Source: Asparagopsis taxiformis (Eukaryota; Rhodophyta; Florideophyceae; Bonnemaisoniales; Bonnemaisoniaceae). Taken from it: 64,000 nt of DNA. The notes beneath the pieces were generated by a model. It had not been told where the DNA came from. It was given only the letters and a program-made list of their open reading frames with translations, and did no database searches. A program made the translations under genes and the position numbers. The stretch is taken from positions 1-64,000 of the forward strand of contig JALQPE010002045.1 of the NCBI GenBank assembly GCA_030407315.1, written 5' to 3'. Below are positions 10,065-21,890 of this stretch, one piece after another. Position 1 is the first letter of the stretch. The number at the start of each line of letters is the position of its first letter.

Positions 10065-12436
10065 CTAGTAGCGACGAGAACGCTTGCCCGCAGGGTCATA
10101 CGGACCAGGGCCTTCGCCGCGGCTATCGTGGCTGCGGCTGCGACTGGGCTGAACGAAGCCCGGCGCGTACGGATCGACGGTCTGCGTGACCACGGGGGCT
10201 CGCTCGCGACGCGACGCGGGGTCCCTGCGTAAGGGTCCGCAGTCCCGTGACTGCGCGTATCCGAAGGGCGCGCCGAAGCGGGGTCGCGTGGCAGGTACGC
10301 CGCTGCGTGACCATACCCGACGGGGTCGCCGAAGCCGCCGCCACTCGCAAATGCGTAAGGATCGTTACGACCACCAACGGGCGGTGCGTAACCACGAGTC
10401 GCCGCGGCGAGACGTTCCGAAATCGCGCGCTTCCGTTGCCAAGCGGGCAGTCAGATCCAACGTCTGGGCCCTGAAATCTTCGGCTGCGCGAGCCACGGAC
10501 GTAATGAGGGAACGAATAACCCAGCCGTCCGCACGAGGCGGAGCGGCCATCGACGTACCGAGAAGCCGACGGGCATCCTCATCGGAGACGCGGTCGTCCA
10601 GGCTCACGAACCGTGGCGCGCGCTCGGCCGGCGTGGCCACATCCGGACGACCGACGCGGGCAACGTTGCCCCCTCCCGTAGCCTCGCGTGGCACGATCTC
10701 TCGAGGATCCGGCGCACGCGGCGCTTCGTTTTGATGGCCACGACGGCCAGAACGCGACCCGCGGGGGGCTCGTTGCCCCCGAGGCCACCGAAATAACCGG
10801 TACGATTGCCACGACGGCGTTCGGAACGGGAAGCGACCCGCGGCACGTAAACCCCATCGCTACGCACGGAGACGAACTCCTGGTTATCGCCGCTTGCGTA
10901 ATCGGGCGTATAACCCGATACTCCGGCCCCAACGCGATGGCGCCGCGAGCCTCAGCCAACGCGCTGGTAACGGAGACGAACGTGTCAGAACCGTCCACCG
11001 GGATTGCACGAAGCATCTCGTAGTCGGCCAGGAAGTCCAACGTGGACTCCGGCAGCAGGCACGCGCGCCTCGAACACAAGACGTTCCACGAACAGCGAGC
11101 ATGCGAGCATCGCTGCGTGTTCGATATCCACGGCCATGAGGAAACGTTCCTTCACGGGGGCAGGCGCGTCCTTCACGGCATCGGTAAAATAATGCACCAC
11201 GCGTGGTAGCAATGTGGACGATCCACGAGGATACGGGAAACTCCTCCACTACTTCCGGCAACGGCGGGAAGTAGTGTCGCTCGGGACGACCCACGGAGCC
11301 GACGCGTGCGACACGCGGTAATCGTCCGCGTTCACGTGACGGAGCGCGAAATGGTCGTCGTACGACACCACGCTCTTGGAGATGACGCTCAACGAAAGAG
11401 CAGTCTTCCATTCGGCACGTTGCCTCTCGGAAAGTGTCCGCGGACACACGAATACGGACGCCACCGTGATGAACGGTGGCTCCCCGGGCGTTCCCTTCCA
11501 CAGGAACGCGTCCATGCGGTCCACGTAGATCGCGTCGTTGACGTCACGCAACCACGAGCGGTCGCAACGTATCGACGCCGGGATCTGGTAACGTTCCGAT
11601 CCCGGCGGCCCGACGGCGAAACGATGCCCGGCTGCCCGCCCCCACGTATCCTCGGCGGAACGCATGTAGTCGACAACCGCGCGGGCGTCCAGACGATCCT
11701 TTGCCAACGTGGCGAGATCGTCATCCGTAATGCCCACGCGGGGCAACGCAGCCCACGCGTGGGTCAGGACGCCTACGTTGAGCGCCACACCGCCACGTGA
11801 GGCGGTGCCGACTGTCCCAACGGGGTCACCACCCTCCGGCGAGGGATCCTGGCGAGGAGAACGCGGCGAGCCATCACGACGAGGCACGCCCGTGCGGGCC
11901 GCCGCCACAGCACGACGCGAACGAGCGGCCGCTGCCATCGCGGCTACACCCGTCGACGGGGCCGCGGCAGCCGGAATGACGGGTGACGAATTCCCCGAGT
12001 CGGACGCCGTTGCGTCATCATCCCGTGGGGCATCGGCCCTAGCAACCTCGGCAGGCGTCACGGAAGCCACCAGGCGAGACGGAGCCATCGGGCGAGACGA
12101 AGAGGCGACGGCCTGCGAAGCAACAGCTTGGCCCGCCCTAACGGATGGGGCGGGTGCGACGGACGCTTCCGTCGCTGGCGGCGCACCGGCCCCGACGAGG
12201 GAGGGAGCGCCCTGCGATGGGTTCCTCGCTCCACCTCCAGCAGAGCCGGCGGGCCGCGGAGTGTGGGTTTCGGTGCTACGCGTAGTGACCATCGTGGTCA
12301 GTTCGTACGCAACGAAGACGAACAGTGCAACGAGCACGAGAACGAGGGCCACGCGGGCTAGACGAAACAAGAGAACGAAAGGAACGGAGGTAGTAGTACC
12401 CAGCGGGGGAAAAAGATAAGGGAGAACGAAAGGCAC
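10065..12436 (-). pseudogene. Extra antisense ORF of gypsy element, frameshifted
   Basis: Transcribed opposite to gag-pol. The first 395 codons (12436-11249) are open. A start at 12436 gives a hydrophobic segment at residues 18-43 that could span a membrane. The internal start at 12292 (MVTTRSTETH) would give a soluble protein with a Gag-like opening. A low-complexity Ala/Pro/Ser region follows, then a conserved region (ITDDDLATLAKDRLDARAVVDYMR ...), and after a frame break near 11277 HYFTDAVKDAPAPVKERFLM and an Arg/Gly-rich basic tail ending GKRSRRY at 10065. The older copy has one extra A at the break, so the young copy lost one base. No family was recognised; a second Gag-like or RNA-binding protein is possible. 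Confidence 0.6.
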
Positions 12437-12887
12437 CGGCCTGGATGACTATGGTGAGAGGAAGGGTGAGCGACGATTGCTATCACGTTAAGCCGCGGCT
12501 TAAATAACCTTCGGACGACCGTTGCCGTAATGCCCGCTGGCAGATTCACGAAAAGGCCGCGGCCTGCGCACGTATCGCGCTGAATTGAAGCACACCCGCG
12601 TGGTGGAATTGGACACTGCATTCGTTGCAGGGAAACGCCTAAGCGAGGCATTGACGTACGATGCCAACGGGCGGGCCTCGATGATTACAAAAGAGCCGGA
12701 GCGCACGCGCGCGCTCCAGCGCCGTGGCGATTCGATCAGCCAACCGGGCCGCGTACGTTTAAAGGAGATTTTTCGGGACAACTGCCACGTCCGCAGTTGT
12801 ACCCGAAAAGACGCCACGGCCCCGTGTCTCAGGCGCGTCCTGACGGGCCTCGCGTGGCCGGGACGTCCACGTGTGGGGGTGGGGCTG
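12437..12887. promoter_or_regulatory. Spacer with polypurine tract before 3' LTR
   Basis: This 450-bp interval separates the start of the antisense ORF from the 3' LTR, so a promoter for that ORF would lie here or in the LTR. At 12871-12884, directly before the LTR, is a G-rich tract GTGTGGGGGTGGGG. That is the expected place and composition for the plus-strand priming polypurine tract. Confidence 0.65.
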
Positions 12888-13544
12888 TGTAAGTATACGT
12901 GGCAATTCCGAAATTGCAAATATTTACGTTTTCCGCGGAATTCGAATTTCGGCGGACACGACCGGCGACAGCAATGCACGAACATTGCTGGCGCATGCGC
13001 GCGCGCAACCGGCACACGTGTGCAACGAACGTACTGGCAACGGCCAACGGACCAACGGGTCCCTACGTGTGACCCACAAGGTCCTTTCCCATTCGGGGAC
13101 GTTACGAGCAGTGTTTACACTGTAAAGCGATGCCATCGTGGCTATATAGGTATTGGCATCGTGCCGGGAGGGAAAGGGGACAATTCATCGAACGAGCAAC
13201 GGCTCTAGTCTACGACTGACTTCTACGTTTTACGTTTACGTTTTCGCCTAACGAGGCTTCGTCTCCGTCGAGCTGCGTACTCCCTACCCATCGCCGCACG
13301 TAAGGCTGATTGCGTGTAGTGCCTCCGGGCTTGGTTGAGAGCGCCTCCGGTGACGTACCACCTCGTTTGCTAACGTAATCCTCGCGTGGATTGTTGCGTC
13401 GTGACGCTCGTGTCTACTCGCTAACCACTCTACCTTCTACCGTTCTAACAATACAGTCAAACACCAGCGGGTGGACTGCTCGTTTCGTTAAGGACAGCGT
13501 GTCCGTAGCTCGTACCAGCTATCTAGAACTAACGTTGTTCCACA
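12888..13544 (+). repeat. 3' LTR of young gypsy element
   Basis: The 657-bp repeat begins TGTAAG and ends TTCCACA. It matches the 5' LTR throughout, including the TATA box. It is followed at once by the GTTGC target duplication and then by the antisense-ORF sequence of the older copy. Confidence 0.95.
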
Positions 13545-13549
13545 GTTGC
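13545..13549. repeat. 5-bp target-site duplication, right copy
   Basis: GTTGC here matches 216-220 and closes the young insertion. Confidence 0.9.
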
Positions 13550-15204
13550 CTCGCGTGGCTATCACGGATGACGATCTCGCCACGTTGGCAAAAGATCGTC
13601 TAGACGCCCGCGCGGTTGTCGACTATATGCGTTCCGCAGAGGATACGTGGGGGCGTGAAGCCGGGCATCGTTTCGCCGTCGGGCCGCCGGGATCGGAACG
13701 TTACAGATCCCGGCGTCGATACGTTGCGACCGCTCGTGGTTGCGTGACGTCAACGACGCGATCTACGTGGACCGCATGGACGCGTTCTGTGGAAGGGAAC
13801 GCCGGGGAACCACCGTTCATTCGGTGGCGTCCGTATTCGTGTGTCCGCGGACACTTTCCGAGAGCAAACGTGCCGAATGGAAGACTGCTCTTTCGTTGAG
13901 CGTCATCTCCAAGAGCGTGGTGTCGTACGACGACCATTTCGCGCTCCGTCACGTGAACGCGGACGATTACCGCGTGTCGCACGCGTCGGCTCCGTGGGTC
14001 GTCCCGAGCGAACACTACTTCCCGCCGTTGCCGGAAGTAGTGGAGGAGTTTCCCGTATCCTCGTGGATCGTCCACATTGCTACCACGCGTGGTGCATTAT
14101 TTTACCGATGCCGTGAAGGACGCGCCTGCCCCCGTGAAGGAACGTTTCCTCATGGCCGTGGATATCGAACACGCAGCGATGCTCGCATGCTCGCTGTTCG
14201 TGGAACGTCTTGTGTTCGAGCGCGCGTGCCTGCTGCCGGAGTCCACGTTGGACTTCCTGGCCGACTACGAGATGCTTCGTGCAATCCCGGTGGACGGCTC
14301 TGACACGTTCGTCTCCGTTACCAGCGCGTTGGCTGAGGCTCGCGGCGCCATCGCGTTGGGGCCGGAGTATCGGGTTATACGCCCCGATTACGCAAGCGGC
14401 GATAACCAGGAGTTCGTCTCCGTGCGTAGCGATGGGGTTTACGTGCCGCGGGTCGCTTCCCGTTCCGAACGCCGTCGTGGCAATCGTACCGGTTATTTCG
14501 GTGGCCTCGGGGGCAACGAGCGCCCCCGCGGGTCGCGTTCTGGCCGTCGTGGCCATCAAAACGAAGCGCCGCGTGCGCCGGATCCTCGAGAGATCGTGCC
14601 ACGCGAGGCTACGGGAGGGGGCAACGTTGCCCGCGTCGGTCGTCCGGATGTGGCCACGCCGGCCGAGCGCGCCCACGGTTCGTGAGCCGGACGACCGCGT
14701 CTCCGATGAGGATGCCCGCGGCTTCTCGGTACGTCGATGGCCGCTCCGCCTCGTGCGGACGGCTGGGTTATTCGTTCCCTCATTCGTCCGTGGCTCGCGC
14801 AGCCGAAGATTTCAGGGCCCAGACGTTGGTCTGACTGCCCGCTTGGCAACGGAGCGCGCGATTTCGGAACGTCGCCGCGGCGACTCGTGGTACGCACCGC
14901 CCGTTGGGGTGTAACATCCTTACGCATTTGCGAGTGGCGGCGGCTTCGGCGACCCCGTCGGTATGGTCACGCAGCGGCGTACCTGCCACGCGACCCCGCT
15001 TCGGCGCGCCCTTCGGATACGCGCAGTACGGACTGCGGACCCTTACGCCAGGGACCGCGTCGCGTCGCGAGCGAGCCCCGTGGTCACGCAGACCGCGATC
15101 CGTACGGCCGGCTTCGTTCGCCCAGTCGCAGCCGCAGCCACGATAGCCGCGGCGAAGGCCCTGGTCCGTATGACCCTGCTGGCAAGCGTTCGCGTCGCTA
15201 CTAG
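13550..15204 (+). pseudogene. Antisense ORF of older gypsy copy, 3' part
   Basis: This continues the ORF begun in 1-220 and is homologous to 10065-11740. It encodes ITDDDLATLAKDRL, then a frame break near 13705, VSYDDHFALRHVNADDYR, HYFPPLPEVVEEFPVSSWIVH, another frame change near 14075 and a long open segment at 14077-14685 (FTDAVKDAPAPVKERFLM ... SVRSDGVYVPRVASRSERRR). The end is GKRSRRY-stop at 15204. Comparing the two copies would give a better consensus of this unknown protein than either alone. Confidence 0.65.
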
Positions 15205-15560
15205 GTCGTTTCTAGGTTAGTAGTAGGCCTCGTAGCTTCTAGCATCGAGCTGCTTCGTAAACTTCGTCTGTTTCTTTGCGTAATCGCATGCTCCGTTGAG
15301 CTTCGTAATACGTATTGGCAGGTCGTCTGCAGCGGGGGAGGGGTTAGCGTTAAGCCCCTCCCTCAATTTTTTTGTTGTGGCGTCTACCCCGTTGGGTGTC
15401 GTATGGCATACGTAGCCCGTTCTTCGCGTTCGCGGCGGCGCGTGTGCCGTTGGCAGCTTCGTAACATTCGTAACTATTCGGCAAAGCGGCGGCGCGTAGC
15501 GGCGGCTTTTCACTGCGAGTGGTACGTTAACATCGATCGTAGAGCCCGTTGGCGTGCGTA

Positions 15561-16240
15561 TCATTTAGTAACTAACTCGGAAATCGTTTCCGCCGTCGTC
15601 TCGTGCGGATAACCCCGTCGGGTGTCGAATTCCGTTGAGCATTCGAGCTCTTTAGCGCGTAGCACGTCGGTGATAATTTAATTTGCTCCGATGAGCTGGG
15701 CGAAAAATTCGTCGAACGTCAGACCGTTCGCGCATGAGTCGGTTTGACGTTCTGCGCCGTGGCGTGTACGCAGCAATTCGTCGCGTACGTGTTGCGGTTC
15801 CGTTGACGACGTGGTGCCGGCGGGCTTGGCATTTCGTATAGCCGTTAACGTCATAGCGCCGTCGTGCTTCACGTTCCCGCGGCTTCACGTCGGCCGTGGC
15901 GTTATCATTTTGTAACTAACTCGAAATCGTTTGCCGTCGCGCCCTGTGCGATTAACCCCGTCGGGTACCGCATATCGTTGAGCGTTCGAGCTTTTCGCGC
16001 GTAGCACGTCGGTGCTAATTTTAATTTGCTCCGATGAGCTGGACGGAAATTCGTAAACGTCAGGCCGACTCGCGCGTGATTTGGCTTGACGTTTCACGCC
16101 GTTGGTGTACGCGGCAGGCGTCGTGGTGCGTCGCGGTTCCGTTGACAACGTCTTTGCCGGCGGGCTGGGCTTTTCGTATAGCCGTTAACATCGTTAGCGC
16201 CGTCGCGCTCCTCTTTACGGCTTCACGTTAGCCGGTGGCG
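15561..16240. repeat. 344-bp tandem duplication in older gypsy copy
   Basis: Two imperfect copies begin at 15561 and 15905 (TCATTTAGTAACTAACTCG and TCATTTTGTAACTAACTCG). Both contain GTAGCACGTCGGTG and TTTGCTCCGATGAGCTGG. The young element has one copy at about 9360-9720, so the duplication is specific to this copy. No coding content was recognised. Confidence 0.75.
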
Positions 16241-17653
16241 CAATCGTTGCGTGGTCCGCTTCGCGTGGCGGCGTCGTCGCCGCGGCGTCCGTGGAGCGTT
16301 CATTAGCTCGTCCGTTTCGTGGTGCGAGTGCACCGGGTATACGTAATGCTCGCCCTCTACGCCGTTGCGTAATTCCGTTTATTCGCCTTGCAACCCGACG
16401 GGAAACGATTGACGAAGTCGTTCGTATGCCCGCGGGCGTTCAGGGCTGCTACGTGAGCCAGTTTTTCATCGGCCGTTGCCTTCGCTGTTTCGTTTACGTT
16501 GCTACCAGCTTGTACGCCGTCGTGTATTCGTATTCGTTTCGCGGGGTCGACCCGTTGGCGTGCGTCGTTATCGTTAGCGACGTCGCGTATGCGCTCGTAT
16601 ACTGGCCGACGTGGCCGGTGGCGCGCGCGCCTTCGATTCGAGTGAAGTAAGCTTCGTAGCTTATTCGTTGCGAAGGGACGTGCGCGTCTTAGTCTTCGTA
16701 CGTGGTCAACCCCCCTTTCGGTTTGCTCGTGCGTTCGACTAGCCGGCGGGCTTTTCGTCTCGCGCGTCATTCGTTATGCCCGCGTGGCAGGACACCGTTG
16801 TGTCGTTCCGTGTTGTCATACGTGGCTACCGTGTTCGGCGTCGTGCCTCACGATGGCGATAACTGTTCGCCGTCCGTTGTTGCGGCCTCGTTGGCTCGTC
16901 GTTTCGCACGCTTTTCCCGCGCGCTTCGTGCGCTGAGACCCGTTGGTCTCGTTCGTCAGCTAACGTATAGCTTCGTCCGCTTCGTGCGTGAAGTTTCGTA
17001 ATGAGGCCGTTGCCATCTTCGTTGGGGACGCGTCCGCCATACGTTGTTTCTCCGCCATCTGGCGTCACGTTGCCGTTAGCTCGCGAGCTGTTGGCGTTGA
17101 CCTCGTTGGTCGATGCGACTCGTTGTCAGCGGTTGTCCACGGGGACGTACGACGGCTCACGTGACATGCCAAAATTACAAAATTTTCGGGGCACGCGCGT
17201 GTCCGAGATTGGCCAGACTAGCGCACTGTAATCGGCCCGATTTTCCTACCGTGCGTCCATGGCCCGTTGGCCCAAGTATAATTTTCCGCGCGAAAAATCT
17301 GACGTGTTGTCCGTCCGTGGCCCGTGATGTCGTCATCGTTGCCTGTGGGACGGACAACACTGTCGAGCCAGTCGTGGCTCTTCACATCGTGTGAATCGTC
17401 CGCGCGTGGACTCGTCGGCCAATCTTTCGTTGGCGCTCGTGCCTCCACCAACGTATGGTGTCGAAAAAGAAAAGAGCGACGGTCTAGCACGCATCGCGCC
17501 CCCCCAACGCAAGGGTGGACGTCCCGGCCACTCGTTGTGCCTTCGCTTCTCGTTCGTGCGGCTCGTCGCCTTCGTTTGTTGCATCGTGCAACGTCGCGCA
17601 CGCGTGCGCTTAACCCGACGCTCGTGTGCGTTTTCGGGGGCCGTCGTGGCCTT

Positions 17654-17935
17654 TCACGTTGTTGCTCGTCGCACGCGTGCGAAGTATCGAGAGACGCTCT
17701 CTTCAGATACGTTCCGGCGGGGCTCCCACGTAGGGTTACGATACCCGACCCACTTCACGAGGAAGTCTAGGGTGCCGTCATCGTTTACGCGATGGTTGAG
17801 TAGGTCGTCTACTACATACGCCGGACCGTCGCGGTTCTTGTCGAGGTCTGCCTCGGTGGCATCGTATGGCTCCGGCGGGGGGCGCGTTCGCCGGCTTTGG
17901 CGCGTATGCAACGCGGTCCGAGTTGACACGTTCAA
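17654..17935 (-). pseudogene. Chromodomain of older gypsy copy
   Basis: Nearly identical to the 7634-7915 product, including FLVKWVGYRNPTWEP. It is in the same shifted frame relative to the integrase as in the young copy. It belongs to an element lacking its 5' half, so it is a remnant. Confidence 0.85.
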
Positions 17936-19784
17936 CTACGTCTCCTCGTTGGATGACGAACGTCCGTACGTCGTTACGTAGTACGCGGAACGGTCCCAAC
18001 GCGTGGTTTCCGAGCTTTGTGCTCTTCGTAGTCCCGTCCGTCGGGTCGATGAATACGTATTCTCCCGCGCGGATGTTTCGATTCGAGACACGGACTCGTT
18101 TGTCGAAATTTCGTTTATAACGTGCCTGCGCGGCCTTCAGCGTTCGATACGCGTTATCCATCGTTGTGGCGAGCTCACGAACGTAAGTGGCTCGCCCTCC
18201 CCCGTCGGGTAGTTCGCGGTTCGTTACCGACGTGTGTAGCGCCAACGGTGGCGGTGGATTCGTGAGAATCAAGTCGAAGGGCGTCGTGCCCGTGCTCGAA
18301 TGCACATGCGTGTTGTATGCAAACGTTAACGCCGATGCGTATCGATCCCATTCGTTCTGGTTTTCGTTCACGTAATTGCGCAGCATCGCCAGGATCGTCC
18401 TGTTGTAGCGCTCCACCTGCCCGTTCGTTGGGGGGTGGTACGTCGACGTAAAGACGTTCGTTACGCCAATCTCGTTGCAAACGCGCTGGAAGAACTTAGC
18501 AGCGAACTGCTTTCCGTTGTCGCTTATGAGCGTCCGTGGGGGTCCATGCGAGAAGACCCACGGGTTGACGAACGCACTCGCCACGTTGGCGGAATCGATA
18601 TTACGTAGAGGTACGACTCTAGTCAGCTTCGTGAAGCGGTCCGTTATAACGAGAATAAATCGGTTGCCACGCGTGGTCTTCGTAAGCGGACCTAGTATGT
18701 CGATAGATAGGTCTCGCAGCGGCTCCGTAGCCGGAAATAAACGTAACGGGTTCGTCCGTTTGCGAAGCTTCACGCGGTTCTTCGCACATCCGACGCAGTT
18801 TCGTACCGTTGCGTGGATGTCGGCGGCCATCGCGGGCCAGTAGTACGTCCTCCGTAGGGTATAGTACATACGCGTTTGTCCGGGATGTCCAGCGAGGAAG
18901 TGGTGGTGCGTTAACTCCAGCAGCCGCGGCCGTAACGAAGCCGGCACAACGATTTGTGTACGTTCCTCGTCGTGAGGGTTCCGGCGTCGGAGTAAGCCAT
19001 CGTGGCCTTCGAAGAATGCAGCGTCCTGCGTCTCGGACTGTCGTGTCAGTATCGTTTGACAGAACGTGTCCTCGCGTTGAGCTTCGATAAGCTCGTCCCT
19101 CGTAATGGGAAGCTGAACGTCAGCTGGTGGCACGCGTGCCGAATCGTCTTCAGCAGCGCGCTGTTCGTCGAGGAAATCCGGTTCCTAGTCAAGAACGTCA
19201 TCGAGCGACGCATCGTGATTGAACTCGAGTTCATCGTGGCCAGCCGTCGTGGCTGGTGTTCGTTCGTCACGAGTCTCGTTCGACGGGTCGTCGTGACCCC
19301 TGGCATTCGTTGCCTTTTTACGTACGGACGTCGTTCATCCTTGCCCATTTCGTGTGGGTTGTCGCCGACTGCGAGTCGTCACGAGGACCGCGTCCCCGTA
19401 CGATGGTACGTCATCGTCGACGGGTCGACCGTCGTCATACGTAGATATCACACGTGATAAAGCGTCAGGCACCTGGTGCACGCGCCCAGGCCTGTGCGTA
19501 ACTTCGAAATCGAATTCGGCAACGCGTAGCCTCCATCGTAGTAGTCGTCCGGACGCGTCCGTCAACGTCATCAGCCAACGCAAGGCTTCGTGGTCCGTAC
19601 GTACGGTAAATCGTTGACCCTCTACGTAGGGTCGGAGCGACGTTATCGCCCAAACGACGGAGTAGCACTCGCGCTCGGTCGCCGAGTAACCACGTTCGGT
19701 TTCGTTAAGGGTCTTCGACCAGTACCCAATCGGCACCCATGCGTTGGGCTTATCTTCGTTCTGCTGCTGGAGCAACGTAGCTCC
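17778..19784 (-). pseudogene. pol: RNase H and integrase of older gypsy copy
   Basis: Integrase is open over 19133-17778 with the zinc finger (NCVGCAKNR), the catalytic segments SIDILGP, LISDNGKQF and NGQVERYNR, and a proline in place of glutamine in the TYHPPTNG box. A frame break at about 19134-19334 separates it from RNase H (19784-19335), which begins at GATLLQQQNEDKPN. The upstream junction at 19784 cuts RNase H just after its DTDAS motif. Confidence 0.85.
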
Positions 19785-20075
19785 ACGTCTGTGTTCTCGG
19801 AAATGGACGCGGACGTCCACAACCTCTAGTACACCTAGTATTACTAGGCGGACGTCCATGTTCTCCAGTATTTTTGGATGTCCGCCTAGAACCGGACGTC
19901 CATGCAGTCTAGTACGTCCAGTATTACTAGGACGACATTCATTGTTTCTAGTACCACGGATGTCCCCCTCGGGATGGACTTCCGCCATGTCTATGTCCAC
20001 CTAGGACGGGCGCCGGTTCAGAAATTCAAAAATTTCGACCCCAGAAATTTCTGCCGCCGTGCTCGACATGGATGT
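19785..20075. repeat. GGACGTCC/CTAGTA repeat region abutting truncated gypsy
   Basis: Starting exactly where the older gypsy copy ends, this region is packed with GGACGTCC-type 8-mers and CTAGTA/TACTAG words. Its first 35 bases match, in reverse complement, 57526-57565. Spaced repeats of this sort are typical of transposon termini where transposase binds. The element to which it belongs is not identified. Confidence 0.55.
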
Positions 20076-21389
20076 CCGCATCCATCACGGCGACCACTCT
20101 ATTTTTCCTTGTCGGTCGACTCCAATTTTGTCTTTAATTTTTTCCTCTCGCTCACACCCCCTTCTAGTTGGTGCTCACCTCCCCCGTACTGTACCTCAAA
20201 CACCCCCAATACCACTCTAGCACGCATTTTCAGCTACCTATCCCCGCTTCCACGGTGCACACCTCCATTCCATACCTACTTTTCTGATATACCGTACAGA
20301 TTTCGTATAACCAGTCCTCATACTACCTCAGAATAGGGAAAAACACCCCCTATCTCCTCGACCATGCTCTCCCCCAACACCTTTGCAACGTATTGTTCTT
20401 CAATACCCTCTCTCCTCTACCTCAACCCCTCTCCTTCGCCCTCTCCACAAACTTCCCCTGCAGCTTACTCTTCCAAAACCTCTCACTCCCCATCCCGTAC
20501 CCGACCTGCTCCACCCCTCCCTCCCTCAGCTGCTCCATGCCCCCACGCCATCCGCATCTTCGATACCGTATACACCACCACAACTGGCCCACGCTCCCGC
20601 TCCCCCGCCGTCTCCCCAGAAACCTCCCCGCTCTGAAACACATATCAACCCCCCACTTCGCACCCTTCCTCCCACTCCCCTCCCTCCCCAAATACAATAA
20701 CCCCCTTCTTCTCCATCACATCCCCACTCACCACAGCCAGAACAGACGCCAACCCCCCCCCTCTTTCTCCTCACTTTCCTAAAACCCCTCCTCTCGGCGC
20801 CTTCAACCGCACCCTCCTACGGTCCCACCTAAACACCTCCTCCGCCCTCACTACCCCAACACCCCGCAGCGTCTCCCCAATCCCCATAATATGCTTGTCG
20901 GCACTCCTCTCCGAATCACACTCCATTCTAAACCCGCACTCCGTACATTTCCACCTCCCCCTGTACCATCCCAAGATTGCATCCCTCCACAGAACACATC
21001 CTCATACCACAGAAGAATTTTCTTCCTCTCATACCTCATCCTTAAAACCTCCATCTGCTCCATGTAAATTTCGATGTAAATATTTTCTCCACTATGCAAT
21101 CTCAAACATGTACGAGCCTATGACTTTCCGCTTTGTCAACCCTGAATATTGGTACTCATGTATTCATAAAATAGGGCCACCCACATCCCTATCCCGTTCT
21201 GCAAGCTTTACAAACCACTAGACGCATACTCCACAACTATACAAAAAACACTACTCGCTATTTCAGACGACGCAGTACACAAGTAGCGTAGTCTCAACCT
21301 TCCGTGACTCCTTCCCTGATGCGTACAAGTGCGAAACACATCTAGATGTATATCAGAAGTGAGTGCGGGAATTTTCGGCACAGGAGATG
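20076..21389. other. Pyrimidine-rich stretch, possible decayed minus-strand gene
   Basis: From about 20130 to 20850 the plus strand is almost entirely C and T with many CCTC runs. Minus-strand frames at 21105-20851 and 20974-20771 encode MRLHSGENIYIEIYMEQMEV and, after a frame change, WKCTECGFRMECDSERSADKH, a possible CxxC-type zinc-binding segment. These could be remains of one gene, but no family was recognised and nothing is intact. The rest shows nothing definable. Confidence 0.25.
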
Positions 21390-21890
21390 CTGGGCCACCA
21401 AATTGATTTTTCGGAAATTTTAGAATTTCTGGGCTGGCCAGCAGTGCAATCGAGCTGGACATCCACCGGACGTCCATTTCAGGTTGGTCGTGAGAGAGTG
21501 GGGCGGGACCATGATGGAACAAGGACCAAGACCTGTCCCTGACGTGTTGAGCCTGAAATCGATCGTTCATGAGACGCGATTTTGGCTTACAGTTAGTGCT
21601 TACAGAAGCCAGTGATGACCCCACTCGGGGCGGCGGCCGGTTCCTGGGGCCGTTGTGGCCAAATTAGACACCTTGATTTGAATTAAAATTTGGGCTATTC
21701 TCAAAAACATGCACATGTGAACATGTTTTGAGATGGGGGTGTGCCGTACGGCACAATCGACCGCCCAAATCGATGTTTTTGCAATATTTTTTGTGCCCGA
21801 AATTGTAGAATTTCTGGTCTGGCCAGCAATGCATCTGAGCTGGACATCCACCGGACGTCCATTTCAGGTTGATCGTGTATCGTGCACGTC
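21390..21890 (+). repeat. GW repeat, truncated double copy
   Basis: Two partial units in direct order. The first (from about 21405) keeps only the TTTCTGGGCTGGCCAGCAG ... CCACCGGACGTCCATTTCAG part. The second (from 21671) starts TTGATTTGAATTAAAATTTG and carries the hairpin CTCAAAAACATG/CATGTTTTGAG and the palindrome GTGCCGTACGGCAC. The roughly 150-bp spacer matches the spacer between the two units at 26530-26810, so both double units come from one duplication. Confidence 0.8.

Larger units (their letters stand above)
221..13544 (+). mobile_element. Complete Ty3/Gypsy chromodomain retrotransposon
   Basis: This full-length LTR element runs from LTR to LTR and is flanked by GTTGC target duplications. 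Its order is 5' LTR, primer-binding site, gag, protease, reverse transcriptase, RNase H, integrase, chromodomain, a 2-kb non-coding stretch, an ORF on the opposite strand, a purine-rich tract and the 3' LTR. RT-RNase H-integrase order with a C-terminal chromodomain places it in the chromovirus branch of Ty3/Gypsy. At 13.3 kb it is long for the family, mainly because of the 5 kb after pol. The LTRs are close to identical, so insertion looks recent, yet gag, protease and RT are interrupted by frame changes. It lies inside an older inverted copy of the same family. Confidence 0.93.
13545..19784 (-). mobile_element. Older inverted gypsy copy, truncated
   Basis: This interval is the reverse complement of about 5787-11740 of the young element. 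It is a second copy lying on the minus strand whose antisense ORF was hit by the young insertion. It retains part of the antisense ORF, the non-coding stretch, chromodomain, integrase and most of RNase H. Homology ends abruptly at 19784 inside the DTDAS region of RNase H, where an unrelated repeat begins, so RT, protease, gag and the 5' LTR are missing. Scattered small indels against the young copy indicate greater age. Confidence 0.9.

Noticed and set aside
1..19784. Large inverted duplication as a possible assembly palindrome
   Set aside because: TG...CA LTR ends and exact GTTGC target duplications give a full biological explanation, and the two arms differ in sequence.
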